NCBI GenBank assembly: GCA_964639275.1
Contig: CAZXCQ010000071.1
Span: 1 to 23,902 of the forward strand
Origin: CAZXCQ01 sp964639275
Lineage (GTDB): Bacteria > Desulfobacterota > DSM-4660 > Desulfatiglandales > Desulfatiglandaceae
Reading direction: 5' to 3'
DNA length: 23,902 nt
This document shows positions 7,259 to 14,698 of this stretch, in pieces. A program made the position numbers and the translations under genes. Positions within the stretch are counted from its first letter, which is position 1; each line of letters opens with the position of its first letter. The notes beneath the pieces are model-generated. The model worked only from the letters and a program-made list of their open reading frames with translations, was not told the DNA's origin and made no database searches.

Positions 7259-7744
7259 CTATAAGACTTCATACACCGTAATGATCACTTGGGCTGTGCG
7301 TCGTTGGCCCGCTGCAACCGCGACAACGCCATTGAGCCATCTGTATTCCTCTGAGCCGGTTTCAAAAACGGGTGTCGTACGAAAATAGTATTCACTTGGG
7401 TCTACTTCATCCCCAGAGGCCAGTCTATCCATGACCTCTTCTGGGCCGTGACGCAGACCCCGATTAAAGACGTAAACCAGGGCGCCGTCATGAGTTTTTA
7501 ACGTGTACCGCGCCTCAAGTTCAATAATGCCATCGCTTCGAATGATTTGCCAGTCAGCTCCTCCCGGCAGTACGCGTCCTGAGAGGCGGGGGCCTGTGAA
7601 AGCGCCACCCGTGATATTGATGATGCGCCTCTCCCCGTAGGATGAATGACCAACCAGCAGTGGGGTTTCCACATCGATTGTTGATGTGTAGAGAAAACGA
7701 AGGGATGGCGTTACCGAAACCCGCGGGATTTCTTCACCACTCAT
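7259..7744 (-). CDS. DUF3237 (UPF0311) family protein
   Basis: This is a small cytoplasmic protein of 161 residues. The family signature is clear: RRIINITGGAFTGPRLSG near 39-56, VLPGGADWQIIRSDG at 58-72, LEARYTLKTHDGALVYV at 76-92, and YFRTTPVFETGSEEYRWLN near 120-138. DUF3237 forms a beta-barrel of unknown function and often sits beside aromatic or fatty-acid catabolism genes. I chose the ATG at 7744 because the mRNA has GGAGG seven bases before it; an upstream in-frame ATG at 7804 would add 20 residues that the family lacks. It is the last gene of a - strand group with the VOC protein, whose stop lies 114 bases upstream, so co-transcription is possible but not tight. Confidence 0.85.
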   Translation of the reverse strand: MSGEEIPRVSVTPSLRFLYTSTIDVETPLLVGHSSYGERRIINITGGAFTGPRLSGRVLPGGADWQIIRSDGIIELEARYTLKTHDGALVYVFNRGLRHGPEEVMDRLASGDEVDPSEYYFRTTPVFETGSEEYRWLNGVVAVAAGQRRTAQVIITVYEVL

Positions 7745-7858
7745 ATCAATACCTCCGGTAACCAGCAGATTGAGGCTGCTCAGCGTTGGGGCGACCCTGC
7801 GCACAAATCCAAAAAACCAGGTTTTCCGGCCTCGGATACTTGTTTTTACCAGCCTGTT

Positions 7859-8221
7859 CTATCGGTGGCAGGTGATTTCAACAAGATTCCCGTCTGGATC
7901 ACGGCAAAAGAGGTAGTCTGATCCATCTACCCGTTTTGCCGGCCCCTCCTCCATTTCGATCCCATGGGACTTAAGATCCTCGACCGTCTCATGGAAGTCC
8001 GCCGTCTCCAGGGCAATGTGCCGCATTGTTTTGGGGATGGTCTCGTTTAGGACCATCAGATGGAGCTGGGCATTTGGCCCCACCTGGTACCAGTGACCGG
8101 GAAATTTGAATGCTGGTCTGGGAATGGATTTCAATCCCAACACCTCTCCGTAGAATCTCGTGCATTTCTCCAGGTCCCGGACCACAATCCCCACATGGTT
8201 ATAGCCTATAATACGAATCAT
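7859..8221 (-). CDS. VOC-fold (glyoxalase/dioxygenase superfamily) protein
   Basis: This 120-residue single-module-pair VOC protein has the expected metal-binding positions His9, His54, His68 and Glu116 (in NHVGIVV, QLHLMV, MRHIALE and GNLVEIT). Such proteins act as glyoxalases, epimerases, thiol transferases or ring-cleavage dioxygenases, usually as dimers with a divalent metal. The substrate cannot be told from sequence; the length fits lactoylglutathione-lyase-like or methylmalonyl-CoA epimerase-like members, and the second would suit acyl-CoA catabolism but is not supported by specific residues. The start is secure: GGGAGG lies about 7 bases before the ATG. It lies 55 bases after the stop of the exporter gene in the same direction. 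Confidence 0.85.
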   Translation of the reverse strand: MIRIIGYNHVGIVVRDLEKCTRFYGEVLGLKSIPRPAFKFPGHWYQVGPNAQLHLMVLNETIPKTMRHIALETADFHETVEDLKSHGIEMEEGPAKRVDGSDYLFCRDPDGNLVEITCHR

Positions 8222-8276
8222 TTTTGACCTCCCGAATCGATTGATAAAGGCAAGTGCCGATTGATATCATTCCCCC

Positions 8277-9206
8277 CTAAACACCCCTTGTGGGAAACAG
8301 GGGCAAGTATTTTGTGGTCTTCAAATTCACCACCACAATTCCCGAGGCAATAAACGCCAGGGCGAGCAAAAGATCAAAGGTGATCGGTTCCCCCAGAACG
8401 AGGCCACCCAGCAGGACACCGGCTATCGGCATAATGAAAATAAACGAATGAAGAGATACGGCCCCATATCTCTTGAGCATACCATTCCATGCCACAAAAC
8501 CAAATGAGCCTGTCACAAGACCTTGGTAAAGGAGGGCAGCCAATACCTCTGCGTCCACACCGGCTATCATGCTGGCATCCCAGAGGTAGCCGGAGAGAAA
8601 GAAAAAGGGGATGGAAAACATCATGGGATAAAGCACAACCTGAAAAGGAAGAAACGCGTTTATGACCCTCTTGGTATAGACTGTGTTACATGCCCAGAGA
8701 AAGGCTGCCACCAGAATCAATAGATCGCCGACCTGTACGTCTGTGGTGCCCCCTTTTTTTCCAAAAAAGACCAGGATCATCCCTGAAAACCCCATGAGAA
8801 GACCCAATATCTTTTTCCAGCTGATTCGATCTCCGGGAATAAAGTAATGGGCGAGCAAAAGGACAAAAAAGGGTTGAAGATTGACGACCAGGGTCCCCCG
8901 GGAAGCACTGGTCTTGCTTATCCCGAGATAGAGCAAGGCCAGTTGCATAGTAAAAAAGATCGAGATAATCAATAGTTGGTGTGCTTGACCCTTTTTGATA
9001 AAAAGAGATCGGCGGGTGACCGTTGCCCACAGAAGAATAGCGATTGCGGCCAAACTGAATCGGAGCCCCGCCGTTGTAAATGTTCCAAAGCCAAAAAGGC
9101 TCATCTTTATGGCCACAGCATTTGCCCCAAAGATAATGCAAAGAATGGTGGTAAAGGTCCCGGCCAGAAATGGAATCTCCTGATTATGGGGTGGATCTTG
9201 AATCAT
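8277..9206 (-). CDS. DMT-superfamily (EamA) membrane transporter
   Basis: This inner-membrane protein of 309 residues has about ten hydrophobic segments in two EamA repeats (roughly residues 14-145 and 155-298). Typical family stretches are FGANAVAIKMSLFGFGTF near the N-terminus, SRGTLVVNLQPFFVLLLA after the first repeat, and VLLGGLVLGEPITFDLLLAL near the end, where the GE pair is conserved in EamA. Members export amino acids, metabolites or drugs; the substrate here is unknown. No strong ribosome site precedes the ATG. The upstream CBS gene stops 42 bases before, on the same strand, so the two may be one transcript. Confidence 0.88.
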   Translation of the reverse strand: MIQDPPHNQEIPFLAGTFTTILCIIFGANAVAIKMSLFGFGTFTTAGLRFSLAAIAILLWATVTRRSLFIKKGQAHQLLIISIFFTMQLALLYLGISKTSASRGTLVVNLQPFFVLLLAHYFIPGDRISWKKILGLLMGFSGMILVFFGKKGGTTDVQVGDLLILVAAFLWACNTVYTKRVINAFLPFQVVLYPMMFSIPFFFLSGYLWDASMIAGVDAEVLAALLYQGLVTGSFGFVAWNGMLKRYGAVSLHSFIFIMPIAGVLLGGLVLGEPITFDLLLALAFIASGIVVVNLKTTKYLPLFPTRGV

Positions 9207-9248
9207 CGGTTTACCAGAAGGCCCTTTGATGTCTGGAGGTCGGCTTGT

Positions 9249-9704
9249 TTATCCCCCTGACATAAGGGTTCTCAGGATATCCTCCTTACCCACAATCCCC
9301 ACAAGCTTGCCCCGATCTACAACAGGCAGGGTGTGAAAATTTTTGTTCACCATGAGATCGGCCAGTTCCTCAATTGTCGTCTCCGGCCCGACAGTGACCG
9401 GATCTGACGTCATGGCATCGGCCACCGTGGTGGCCGCGATCTTCTGGACTTGCTTTTCGAAATGCTTTATAGAGGTCAAAGGAATAAAGCCATCCAGAAG
9501 GGTGAATAGGGTAGGGACGGGAAACCTTTTCTGTTGCGCAATCAGGTCACTTTGACAGATAATCCCCACAAGCCTTCCCTTCTCATTCACGACCGGGAGG
9601 CCGTTAAAACCCTTTTCGAGTAAAAGCCTTGCCGCCTGGGTGACCTCTGTATCGGGTGACACGGCGACAAAGTCTCTTGTCATAATGTCTTTTACGCGGA
9701 GCAT
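9249..9704 (-). CDS. Two-CBS-domain protein
   Basis: This 151-residue cytoplasmic protein consists of a CBS pair: the first from about residue 7 to 58 (DIMTRDFVAVSPDTEVTQAA, GLPVVNEKGRLVGIICQSDL) and the second from about 95 to 148 (DAMTSDPVTVGPETTIEELA, TLPVVDRGKLVGIVGKEDIL). A linker of about 30 residues separates them, with a short insertion after the first CBS. Stand-alone CBS pairs bind adenine nucleotides (AMP, ATP, SAM) and sense energy state for a partner protein. The start has a GAGGTGAT site close upstream. It is the first gene of the - strand group that includes the exporter; the partner is unknown. Confidence 0.9.
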   Translation of the reverse strand: MLRVKDIMTRDFVAVSPDTEVTQAARLLLEKGFNGLPVVNEKGRLVGIICQSDLIAQQKRFPVPTLFTLLDGFIPLTSIKHFEKQVQKIAATTVADAMTSDPVTVGPETTIEELADLMVNKNFHTLPVVDRGKLVGIVGKEDILRTLMSGG

Positions 9705-9821
9705 GGCATCACCTCTCGTTATCAGATTTCTGTTCAGCGACTATGGTCGGAAGAACCCCTGATGCCAGTTTTTCACCAATAAATCAGGGTATGATGGATC
9801 AAAAGAGCCCTTTCGAGGAGG

Positions 9822-10106
9822 ATGAGTATAGGGAAATCGCACTGGTTGGTCAAGGCCGAGACCGCTCCACAGGATTGCGGTTGGCCGGGATGTGCCTATT
9901 TTTCGCCCAAAAAAAGAAAGACCCGCAAGACCGACATCCGTCCTTGGGCCTTTCATGGTTATCGGAAAGTTAAAGGTTTTATCAGGCTATTGAGGCTAGG
10001 CTATCAGGTCAATCCTCCGACAAAGAAGTGCACATATTGTAATGAGCTTCCCAACATGGCGTTATTTTGCCGGTACCAATCTCTTCTTCCCTTTTTTTGG
10101 AGATGA
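9822..10106 (+). CDS. Doubtful small Cys-containing ORF
   Basis: A 94-codon frame encodes a basic peptide with CGWPGC at 19-24 and CTYC at 69-72, plus a basic stretch PKKRKTRK near 29-36. The Cys pairs could suggest a small zinc-binding protein. Against it, the GAGGAGG motif at 9815-9821 touches the ATG with no spacer, I recognise no family, and the frame sits in an otherwise gene-free stretch. I list it as a possibility only. Confidence 0.2.
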   Translation: MSIGKSHWLVKAETAPQDCGWPGCAYFSPKKRKTRKTDIRPWAFHGYRKVKGFIRLLRLGYQVNPPTKKCTYCNELPNMALFCRYQSLLPFFWR

Positions 10107-10326
10107 CCGGTCCAAAAGATGCACGCACACTCGAGAAGCTCAGGATCAAAATCAGGCGACACCCGGTCACTGTATTTCTATTTGAGTGAATGCAAGAATG
10201 GTGCAAAATGAGTCAAAAGGGACCTATTTTTTTAAAAAAGATTAAATTTTTGACTGGTTATAACCCCAAGGGGCCGGACCTGAGACCAGAGTCCGGTGTA
10301 GAAATGTTATGGCAAAGCCACCCCAA

Positions 10327-10346
10327 CTATGGCATGAATGCCATAG
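10327..10346. promoter_or_regulatory. Perfect palindrome upstream of the AIR-synthase-like gene
   Basis: Arms ctatggcat (10327-10335) and atgccatag (10338-10346) are fully complementary with a 2-base centre. It ends about 48 bases before the start codon at 10395. Its form suits a dimeric repressor operator or an RNA hairpin in the leader; no regulator is encoded nearby. Confidence 0.45.
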
Positions 10347-10394
10347 AGAGTCAGTATGCTGTTTCCAAATTTCTAAAACGGGGGCCAATGTATC

Positions 10395-11405
10395 ATGTCT
10401 ACACTACCTGTTGGGAAGATTGACACAAACATTCTCCAAGAACTCCTGTCTGAGTATACCCACAGTGGGGACAGGGTGGTCATCGGCCCGGCCATCGGAG
10501 AAGATGCCGCTATCATCGATATGGGAAACAACAATTACCTGGTCACCAAGACAGACCCCATCACCCACGTGACCGGCGAGGTCGGGCATTATGCCGTCAA
10601 TATCAATGCCAATGATATCGCTGCCATGGGGGGGAAACCTCTCTGGTTCCTGGTCACCATCCTCATGCCATTCGGTACCCAGGCGGATGGTATAAGGAAA
10701 ATCTTTTCTCAGCTATCCCAGAGCTGCCAGACTTTGGGCATCGCCTATTGTGGCGGGCACACAGAAATAACCCGGAGCGTGAATACCCCGGTAGTGATCG
10801 GCCAGATGCTGGGGGAGATTAGCCGACACAACCTCAAGCCCAGTTCAGGGGCGTGTCCGGGGGATGATTTGATTATGACCAAATCCGCGGGCATCGAGGC
10901 CACGGCCATTATAGCCATCGAGAAGGCCGCGGAACTTGGGGCATATTTTGACGATGCCGTTATTGGGAAGGCCAAAAAATATCTCCATGACCCGGGAATC
11001 AGCGTGGTCAAGGAGGCGGGAATCGCTGCAGGTCTCAGGGAGGTGCACGCCTTGCACGATCCAACCGAGGGTGGTATTGCCACGGGAATTTTTGAGCTGG
11101 CAACTGCAAGTCAAGTGGGCGTGGAGGTTTACGGCGATAGAATACCCGTTGGTGAGGAGACAGCCCTTCTCTGCAACCATTACGGCATTGACCCCCTCGG
11201 TAGCTTTGCATCGGGGGCCCTTCTGATTGCAGCATCATCTTCGGTTACCCAGGAATTGATGGACACGCTCGCGGCACAGGGCATCCGCGCAACCCGTATC
11301 GGGTCAATGCGCGCCAAAGGAGAGGGGATGAGGCTGATCGATCAGAACGGGGCCAGGCCTTTGCCTGTATATCAGCAGGATCAGCTCTCCAAGATCTTTG
11401 GATAG
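10395..11405 (+). CDS. AIR-synthase-related (HypE/ThiL/SelD fold) protein
   Basis: This 336-residue protein has the two-part AIRS fold. The N-terminal half (about 25-145) shows GPAIGEDAAIID at 31-42, TDPIT at 53-57 and NANDIAAMGGKP at 71-82, the ATP and metal-binding signatures of PurM, HypE, ThiL and SelD. The C-terminal half (about 155-335) carries DPTEGGIATGIFELA, also typical. It lacks the C-terminal Pro-Arg-Ile-Cys of HypE, ending instead in SKIFG, so it is not the hydrogenase cyanide-ligand enzyme. SelD is unlikely because the Cys/Sec-containing glycine-rich start is absent. It likely uses ATP to activate an unknown small substrate. It stands alone on the + strand, and its ribosome site is weak (ggggg about 11 bases upstream). 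Confidence 0.8.
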   Translation: MSTLPVGKIDTNILQELLSEYTHSGDRVVIGPAIGEDAAIIDMGNNNYLVTKTDPITHVTGEVGHYAVNINANDIAAMGGKPLWFLVTILMPFGTQADGIRKIFSQLSQSCQTLGIAYCGGHTEITRSVNTPVVIGQMLGEISRHNLKPSSGACPGDDLIMTKSAGIEATAIIAIEKAAELGAYFDDAVIGKAKKYLHDPGISVVKEAGIAAGLREVHALHDPTEGGIATGIFELATASQVGVEVYGDRIPVGEETALLCNHYGIDPLGSFASGALLIAASSSVTQELMDTLAAQGIRATRIGSMRAKGEGMRLIDQNGARPLPVYQQDQLSKIFG

Positions 11406-11428
11406 ACCCCATGCCGCGCCCGAATGTC

Positions 11429-12646
11429 CTAGACGAATGCCACAACGGTCTTGACCGCCCTGTGGCGTTCCTTGTTGAGATTGATTTCGATCATTTTTTT
11501 AAAATCACCGAGGGCAAACCGGTGAGTGACCATCTGGGCGAGATCGGCTTCTTTTTTTTGCGCCATTTCAATTGCCATCTCAAAGATGTGCCTTTTTTCA
11601 CCCCTGTGGGACACGGCGCTCGTGCCATACACCCCTTTTAGGGTCTGCATCTTCAGCCAGAGGGGGGTGGGGTCGAGCTTTACCGTGTGCCCGATGCCCA
11701 CCATACTGAGGGTCCCCTGGCCGGCCAGAGATCTCATGGCAGTATTGAGGGTCTGCGAGTTGCCCACCACGTCGAAGATGCGGTCAAACCCCCCCATAAG
11801 GATGTCCTGGCCCATCATGGGGCGATATCGGATGGCACCTGTGATTTTCTCGGCCTGGCCAAAGAAGTCCCTGCCCATGACAACCCTGTCGGCCCCGGCC
11901 TTCTGGCACAGCCCGGCGGCAAAGGCCGATCTTTCCGCCACCGTGACATGGCAGTCTATCTCAAGGGCCCGGATGGATCGGACGATCAGAGACCCGATCA
12001 CGCCTCCGCCGATGACCAGGACCTTGTCCCCCTGCTCGGGCATGCTGGTCATCACGCTCTGAAGACCCACGGAGAATGGTTCGATAAGCGTCCCCACCTC
12101 GACTGGCATCTGTGGGGGCAGTCTAAAGACCTGGCTCTTATGGGCCACGAAATACGGCGCAAAACCGGCACTTGTCTCCGAGCAGATGCCAATAAACATG
12201 CCGGGTGCCAGGTCGCCTCTGGCAGTATTTTCACAGGCGGCATACATGCCCGAGGCGCAGGGCCTGCAGACCGGGTCTATTCCCCGGGGTTCGCAGGTAA
12301 GGGCCGGGGCAACGGTCACCCGGTCACCGAGAGCAATCCCCTCTGTGTCAGGGCCTTTCTCTACAATCTCTCCGCAGATCTCGTGACCCAGGACACAGGG
12401 AAAGGAGGTAAATGGGCTGGCCGTAGGCGGGTCCTTCAAAAAAAGCAGGTTCAGGTCGCTGGCACAAAACCCGCTCATAAGGGTTTTGACCTTGACCCAT
12501 TGCGGTGAGGGCAGTTCGGGTTCGGGGATGTCGGCCAGCCTGATCGTGGCCAGGACCCCGGAATAGAAAAGCCTTTTGTAGAGGGGCCCAAGGGCCTTCA
12601 GGGCCAACCACTGCGGAACAGACACGGAAAAGGTCAAGGCCTTCAT
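11429..12646 (-). CDS. Zinc-dependent medium-chain alcohol dehydrogenase
   Basis: This 405-residue MDR-family oxidoreductase would interconvert an alcohol and an aldehyde or ketone with NAD(P). Catalytic zinc ligands are visible as Cys61 (GFCASD), His88 and Glu89 (GHEICG). The structural-zinc loop has Cys118, 127, 130 and 138, with a longer first gap than usual. The nucleotide-binding motif VIGGGVIGS lies at 211-219. An N-terminal extension of about 20 residues (QWLALKALGPLYKRLFYSG) precedes the usual start of the GroES-like domain. Its ATG lies three bases after the stop of the ThDP enzyme gene, and its GGAG site overlaps the end of that gene, so translation is probably coupled. The pair may act in sequence, with the ThDP enzyme producing the aldehyde or ketone. 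Confidence 0.9.
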   Translation of the reverse strand: MKALTFSVSVPQWLALKALGPLYKRLFYSGVLATIRLADIPEPELPSPQWVKVKTLMSGFCASDLNLLFLKDPPTASPFTSFPCVLGHEICGEIVEKGPDTEGIALGDRVTVAPALTCEPRGIDPVCRPCASGMYAACENTARGDLAPGMFIGICSETSAGFAPYFVAHKSQVFRLPPQMPVEVGTLIEPFSVGLQSVMTSMPEQGDKVLVIGGGVIGSLIVRSIRALEIDCHVTVAERSAFAAGLCQKAGADRVVMGRDFFGQAEKITGAIRYRPMMGQDILMGGFDRIFDVVGNSQTLNTAMRSLAGQGTLSMVGIGHTVKLDPTPLWLKMQTLKGVYGTSAVSHRGEKRHIFEMAIEMAQKKEADLAQMVTHRFALGDFKKMIEINLNKERHRAVKTVVAFV

Positions 12647-12649
12647 CGG

Positions 12650-14317
12650 CTACTCCATCTTAAAGCCTTCCACAAACTGAAGGGTGGCCGGGCTGACCAC
12701 GGTCGGGTCGGTAAGCACATTCACACAGGCCGGTTTGCCCGAGGCCAGCGCCCTTTTGAGTGCCGGGCCGATGTCTTCGTCCCTTTCCACCTCTTCACCG
12801 TACCCGTCCAGGGCCTGGGCCAGTTTGTCGTAATGGACGGAGCCGAGCACCGAACCAAAGACCCGATCACCGCCATAGGCGAGTTCCTGGCCGTGTTTGA
12901 TCATACCCCAGGCACCGTCATTGTTGACCACGCAGACAAAGGGAAGGTCGTGGCGCACGGCCGTGCAAAACTCCATGGCATTGAGGCCAAATGAGCCATC
13001 CCCGTTTATCACCACGACGGTCTTTTCCGGCCGGGCCGCCTTGGCACCAATGGCAAAGGGTATGCCCGTGCCCAGACAGCCAAACTGCCCGCTTGCCGCG
13101 TGCAGGACCGATGCCCGTTCTTTGGCCCTCACCCCCACAAGTCCAAAGTAGGATGTATCACCACCGTCAATGACATAAATGGCATCGTCCCCGATCGCCC
13201 GACGCACCTGCGCCACGAGGCGGGCCGGATGAATGGGATGCGAAGGATTGTCTGCTGCCCGGGTCTCGCCTTCAACCAGGGGCAGATAGGCCTCCTTGAG
13301 GCCCTTTAGCCAGGCTGAATGGTCTCGCTTTTCCACGACCCTGTTGAGTTCCCGCAATGCCAGGTCCAGGTCTCCCACCAGGCCGACATCCGACACGCGA
13401 TTCCGGTCTATCTCTGTCGGGTCAATGTCCACCCGCACCACCTTGGCCTGTGGAAAGATCTGCCCGAACATGAGAAGCCAGTTAAACCTGACCCCCAGTG
13501 CCACGACCAGGTCGGCCTGGCCCAGTACGGTCAAAACGGCCATCAAACCGCCGTCCCACAGGGATAATGGGTGTTCGTCCGGTACCGCACCCCGTCCGGC
13601 ATTGATCAGGGCAAAGGGGATGCCCGTGGTGTTGATAAAGGTCTCAAGGGCCTTGTCACACCGACTCAGACCCACACCACTCCCGCCAATGATAAAAGGC
13701 CTTTCTGCCTTGTTGATGATCTCGGCCGCAGCCCCAAAAAGCGACGGGTCGGGCAGGGTCTTGGGTGCCCTGCCGCCTCTTGGGGGCCAGGCAAGCCCCT
13801 CTGTCTCCACCCGGGCATTGAGGACATCCGGAGGCAGCTCAAGAAAGACCGGTCCTGGACGGCCTGAGACGGCATGTCGAAAGGCCGTTGAAATATATTC
13901 GGGGATACGTTTGATATCGAGGCAGATGTCGTACCACTTTACAGTAGACTTGATCATGTCCGCCTGTTTGATGTCCTGCAAGGCCCCAAGGCCCCGGTCC
14001 CGGATGGGCGCGGTCCCGCTGATGAGCACAACGGGCACGTTTTCCTGGTAGGCATTCACCAGGCCTGTCAGGGTGTTGGTAAACCCCGGGCCGGCTGTGA
14101 CCAGACAGACGCCCGGTTCGCCGGTGACGATTGCCCAGGCATGGGCCATCATGGCCGCAGCCTGCTCGTGCCGGACGTCAATGAGCCTGAGGCCAAATTC
14201 GAGGAAGCCGTCATAGATCCGGTCAATATGCCCCCCCGAAAGAGAAAAGACGGTATCAACCCCTTCCACTTCTTTTAGATACCTTGCCACCAGGTGGCCG
14301 CCGAAAATCTCAGTCAT
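12650..14317 (-). CDS. Thiamine-diphosphate-dependent enzyme (IlvB / 2-hydroxyacyl-CoA lyase-like)
   Basis: This 555-residue protein has the three-domain layout of the acetolactate-synthase superfamily: Pyr domain about 5-170, central domain about 195-330, PP domain about 365-545. The ThDP-activating Glu51 is in VRHEQAAA, and the cofactor motif runs from GDG at 439-441 to NND at 465-467. Members decarboxylate 2-keto acids or cleave/condense acyl groups (acetolactate synthase, oxalyl-CoA decarboxylase, 2-hydroxyacyl-CoA lyase). No acetolactate-synthase small subunit is encoded nearby, so a catabolic decarboxylase or lyase is more likely than isoleucine/valine synthesis. The start is supported by a G-rich site (aaagggggg) four bases upstream. 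A promoter and operator-like repeat lie just upstream, and the zinc dehydrogenase follows with a 3-base gap. Confidence 0.88.
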   Translation of the reverse strand: MTEIFGGHLVARYLKEVEGVDTVFSLSGGHIDRIYDGFLEFGLRLIDVRHEQAAAMMAHAWAIVTGEPGVCLVTAGPGFTNTLTGLVNAYQENVPVVLISGTAPIRDRGLGALQDIKQADMIKSTVKWYDICLDIKRIPEYISTAFRHAVSGRPGPVFLELPPDVLNARVETEGLAWPPRGGRAPKTLPDPSLFGAAAEIINKAERPFIIGGSGVGLSRCDKALETFINTTGIPFALINAGRGAVPDEHPLSLWDGGLMAVLTVLGQADLVVALGVRFNWLLMFGQIFPQAKVVRVDIDPTEIDRNRVSDVGLVGDLDLALRELNRVVEKRDHSAWLKGLKEAYLPLVEGETRAADNPSHPIHPARLVAQVRRAIGDDAIYVIDGGDTSYFGLVGVRAKERASVLHAASGQFGCLGTGIPFAIGAKAARPEKTVVVINGDGSFGLNAMEFCTAVRHDLPFVCVVNNDGAWGMIKHGQELAYGGDRVFGSVLGSVHYDKLAQALDGYGEEVERDEDIGPALKRALASGKPACVNVLTDPTVVSPATLQFVEGFKME

Positions 14318-14355
14318 AAACCCCCCCTTTCTGCTTGCTGGTTAACCGATAATTA

Positions 14356-14379
14356 AATTGGGATGGACTCATCTCAATT
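14356..14379. promoter_or_regulatory. Operator-like inverted repeat before the ThDP gene
   Basis: Half-sites aattgggatg (14356-14365) and catctcaatt (14370-14379) match at 9 of 10 positions around a 4-base spacer. The site overlaps the predicted -10 box and start region of the ThDP gene promoter, the usual place for a repressor such as a TetR or GntR type. The regulator is not in the window. Confidence 0.45.
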
Positions 14380-14404
14380 TTAGATATATATAGTATCAAT
14401 TCAA
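14377..14404 (-). promoter_or_regulatory. Sigma-70-like promoter for the ThDP/dehydrogenase pair
   Basis: On the - strand, a -35 box TTGAAT (complement of 14399-14404) is followed after 16 bases by TAAAAT (complement of 14377-14382), with a TATATAT stretch in the spacer. It lies 60-90 bases before the start codon at 14317 in an AT-rich stretch that stands out from the GC-rich genes. The match is by eye. Confidence 0.45.
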
Positions 14405-14526
14405 GAAACCCTTTTCGACCATTACTCGTGTGAAGCCTGTCCCCCCGAGAGCGGGGAGCCGGAGTCCAGAAGTGATTGATCTTAAGTGTTACGCCGATTC
14501 AAGATCAGCCGTCAACATACACCAAA

Positions 14527-14637
14527 TTATGGTCTCGTATGATTTGGGACCATAACATGGTTTGCAATCACAAATGGCGCGTCGCGCCAAAGGGAGAGAG
14601 GTCCTCTCAGGAGTCCTCATACCTCCTTGTGATTACA
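14527..14637. other. Structured leader with nested palindromes
   Basis: Several inverted repeats are packed here: ttatggtc/gaccataa (14527-14534 and 14548-14555); an outer pair tgcaatcacaa/ttgtgattaca (14563-14573 and 14627-14637, 10 of 11 complementary); and inside it two near-perfect palindromes, tggcgcgtcgcgcca (14575-14589) and gagaggtcctctc (14596-14608). The whole lies 60-170 bases before the DUF3313-like lipoprotein gene. It could be a mobile palindromic repeat or an RNA leader. Its left part shares atggtctcgta with the ends of the MITE-like element at 15465. Confidence 0.5.
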
Positions 14638-14698
14638 ATGTAAACACTTTAGGGTTCTGCTCAGTGAGAGCGACCTGGTAAAAAGAGGAGGGACCAAA

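Larger units (their letters stand above)
9705..10394. other. 690-base region without a secure gene
   Basis: Between the divergent CBS gene and the AIR-synthase-like gene no ORF is convincing. The best is a 94-codon + strand frame at 9822-10106 with Cys at 19, 24, 69, 72 and 82, but its GAGGAGG abuts the ATG with no spacing. A 77-codon frame at 10190-10423 overlaps the next gene and looks like chance. The region also holds an inverted pair tgaccgg/ccggtca (10104-10110 and 10163-10169), a stem ccggac/gtccgg (10274-10279 and 10291-10296), and a perfect 20-base palindrome at 10327-10346. Promoters for both flanking genes should lie here. Confidence 0.5.

Noticed and set aside
10190..10423. 77-codon + strand frame overlapping the AIR-synthase-like gene start
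   Set aside because: It has no ribosome site or domain, spans two palindromes and overlaps a well-supported gene by 29 bases.
10395..11405. HypE or SelD
   Set aside because: The C-terminal Pro-Arg-Ile-Cys needed by HypE and the reactive Cys/Sec start of SelD are both absent, and no related pathway genes are near.
11687..12508. 273-codon + strand frame
   Set aside because: It is the shadow of the zinc alcohol dehydrogenase on the other strand, whose motifs are unambiguous; long antisense frames are common in GC-rich genes.
13296..14051. 251-codon + strand frame
   Set aside because: It is antisense to the ThDP enzyme; its composition (rich in Ser, Arg and Pro) is typical of a shadow frame.
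12650..14317. Biosynthetic acetolactate synthase (IlvB)
   Set aside because: No small regulatory subunit or other ilv/leu gene is present, and it is paired with an alcohol dehydrogenase; the name would be too specific.
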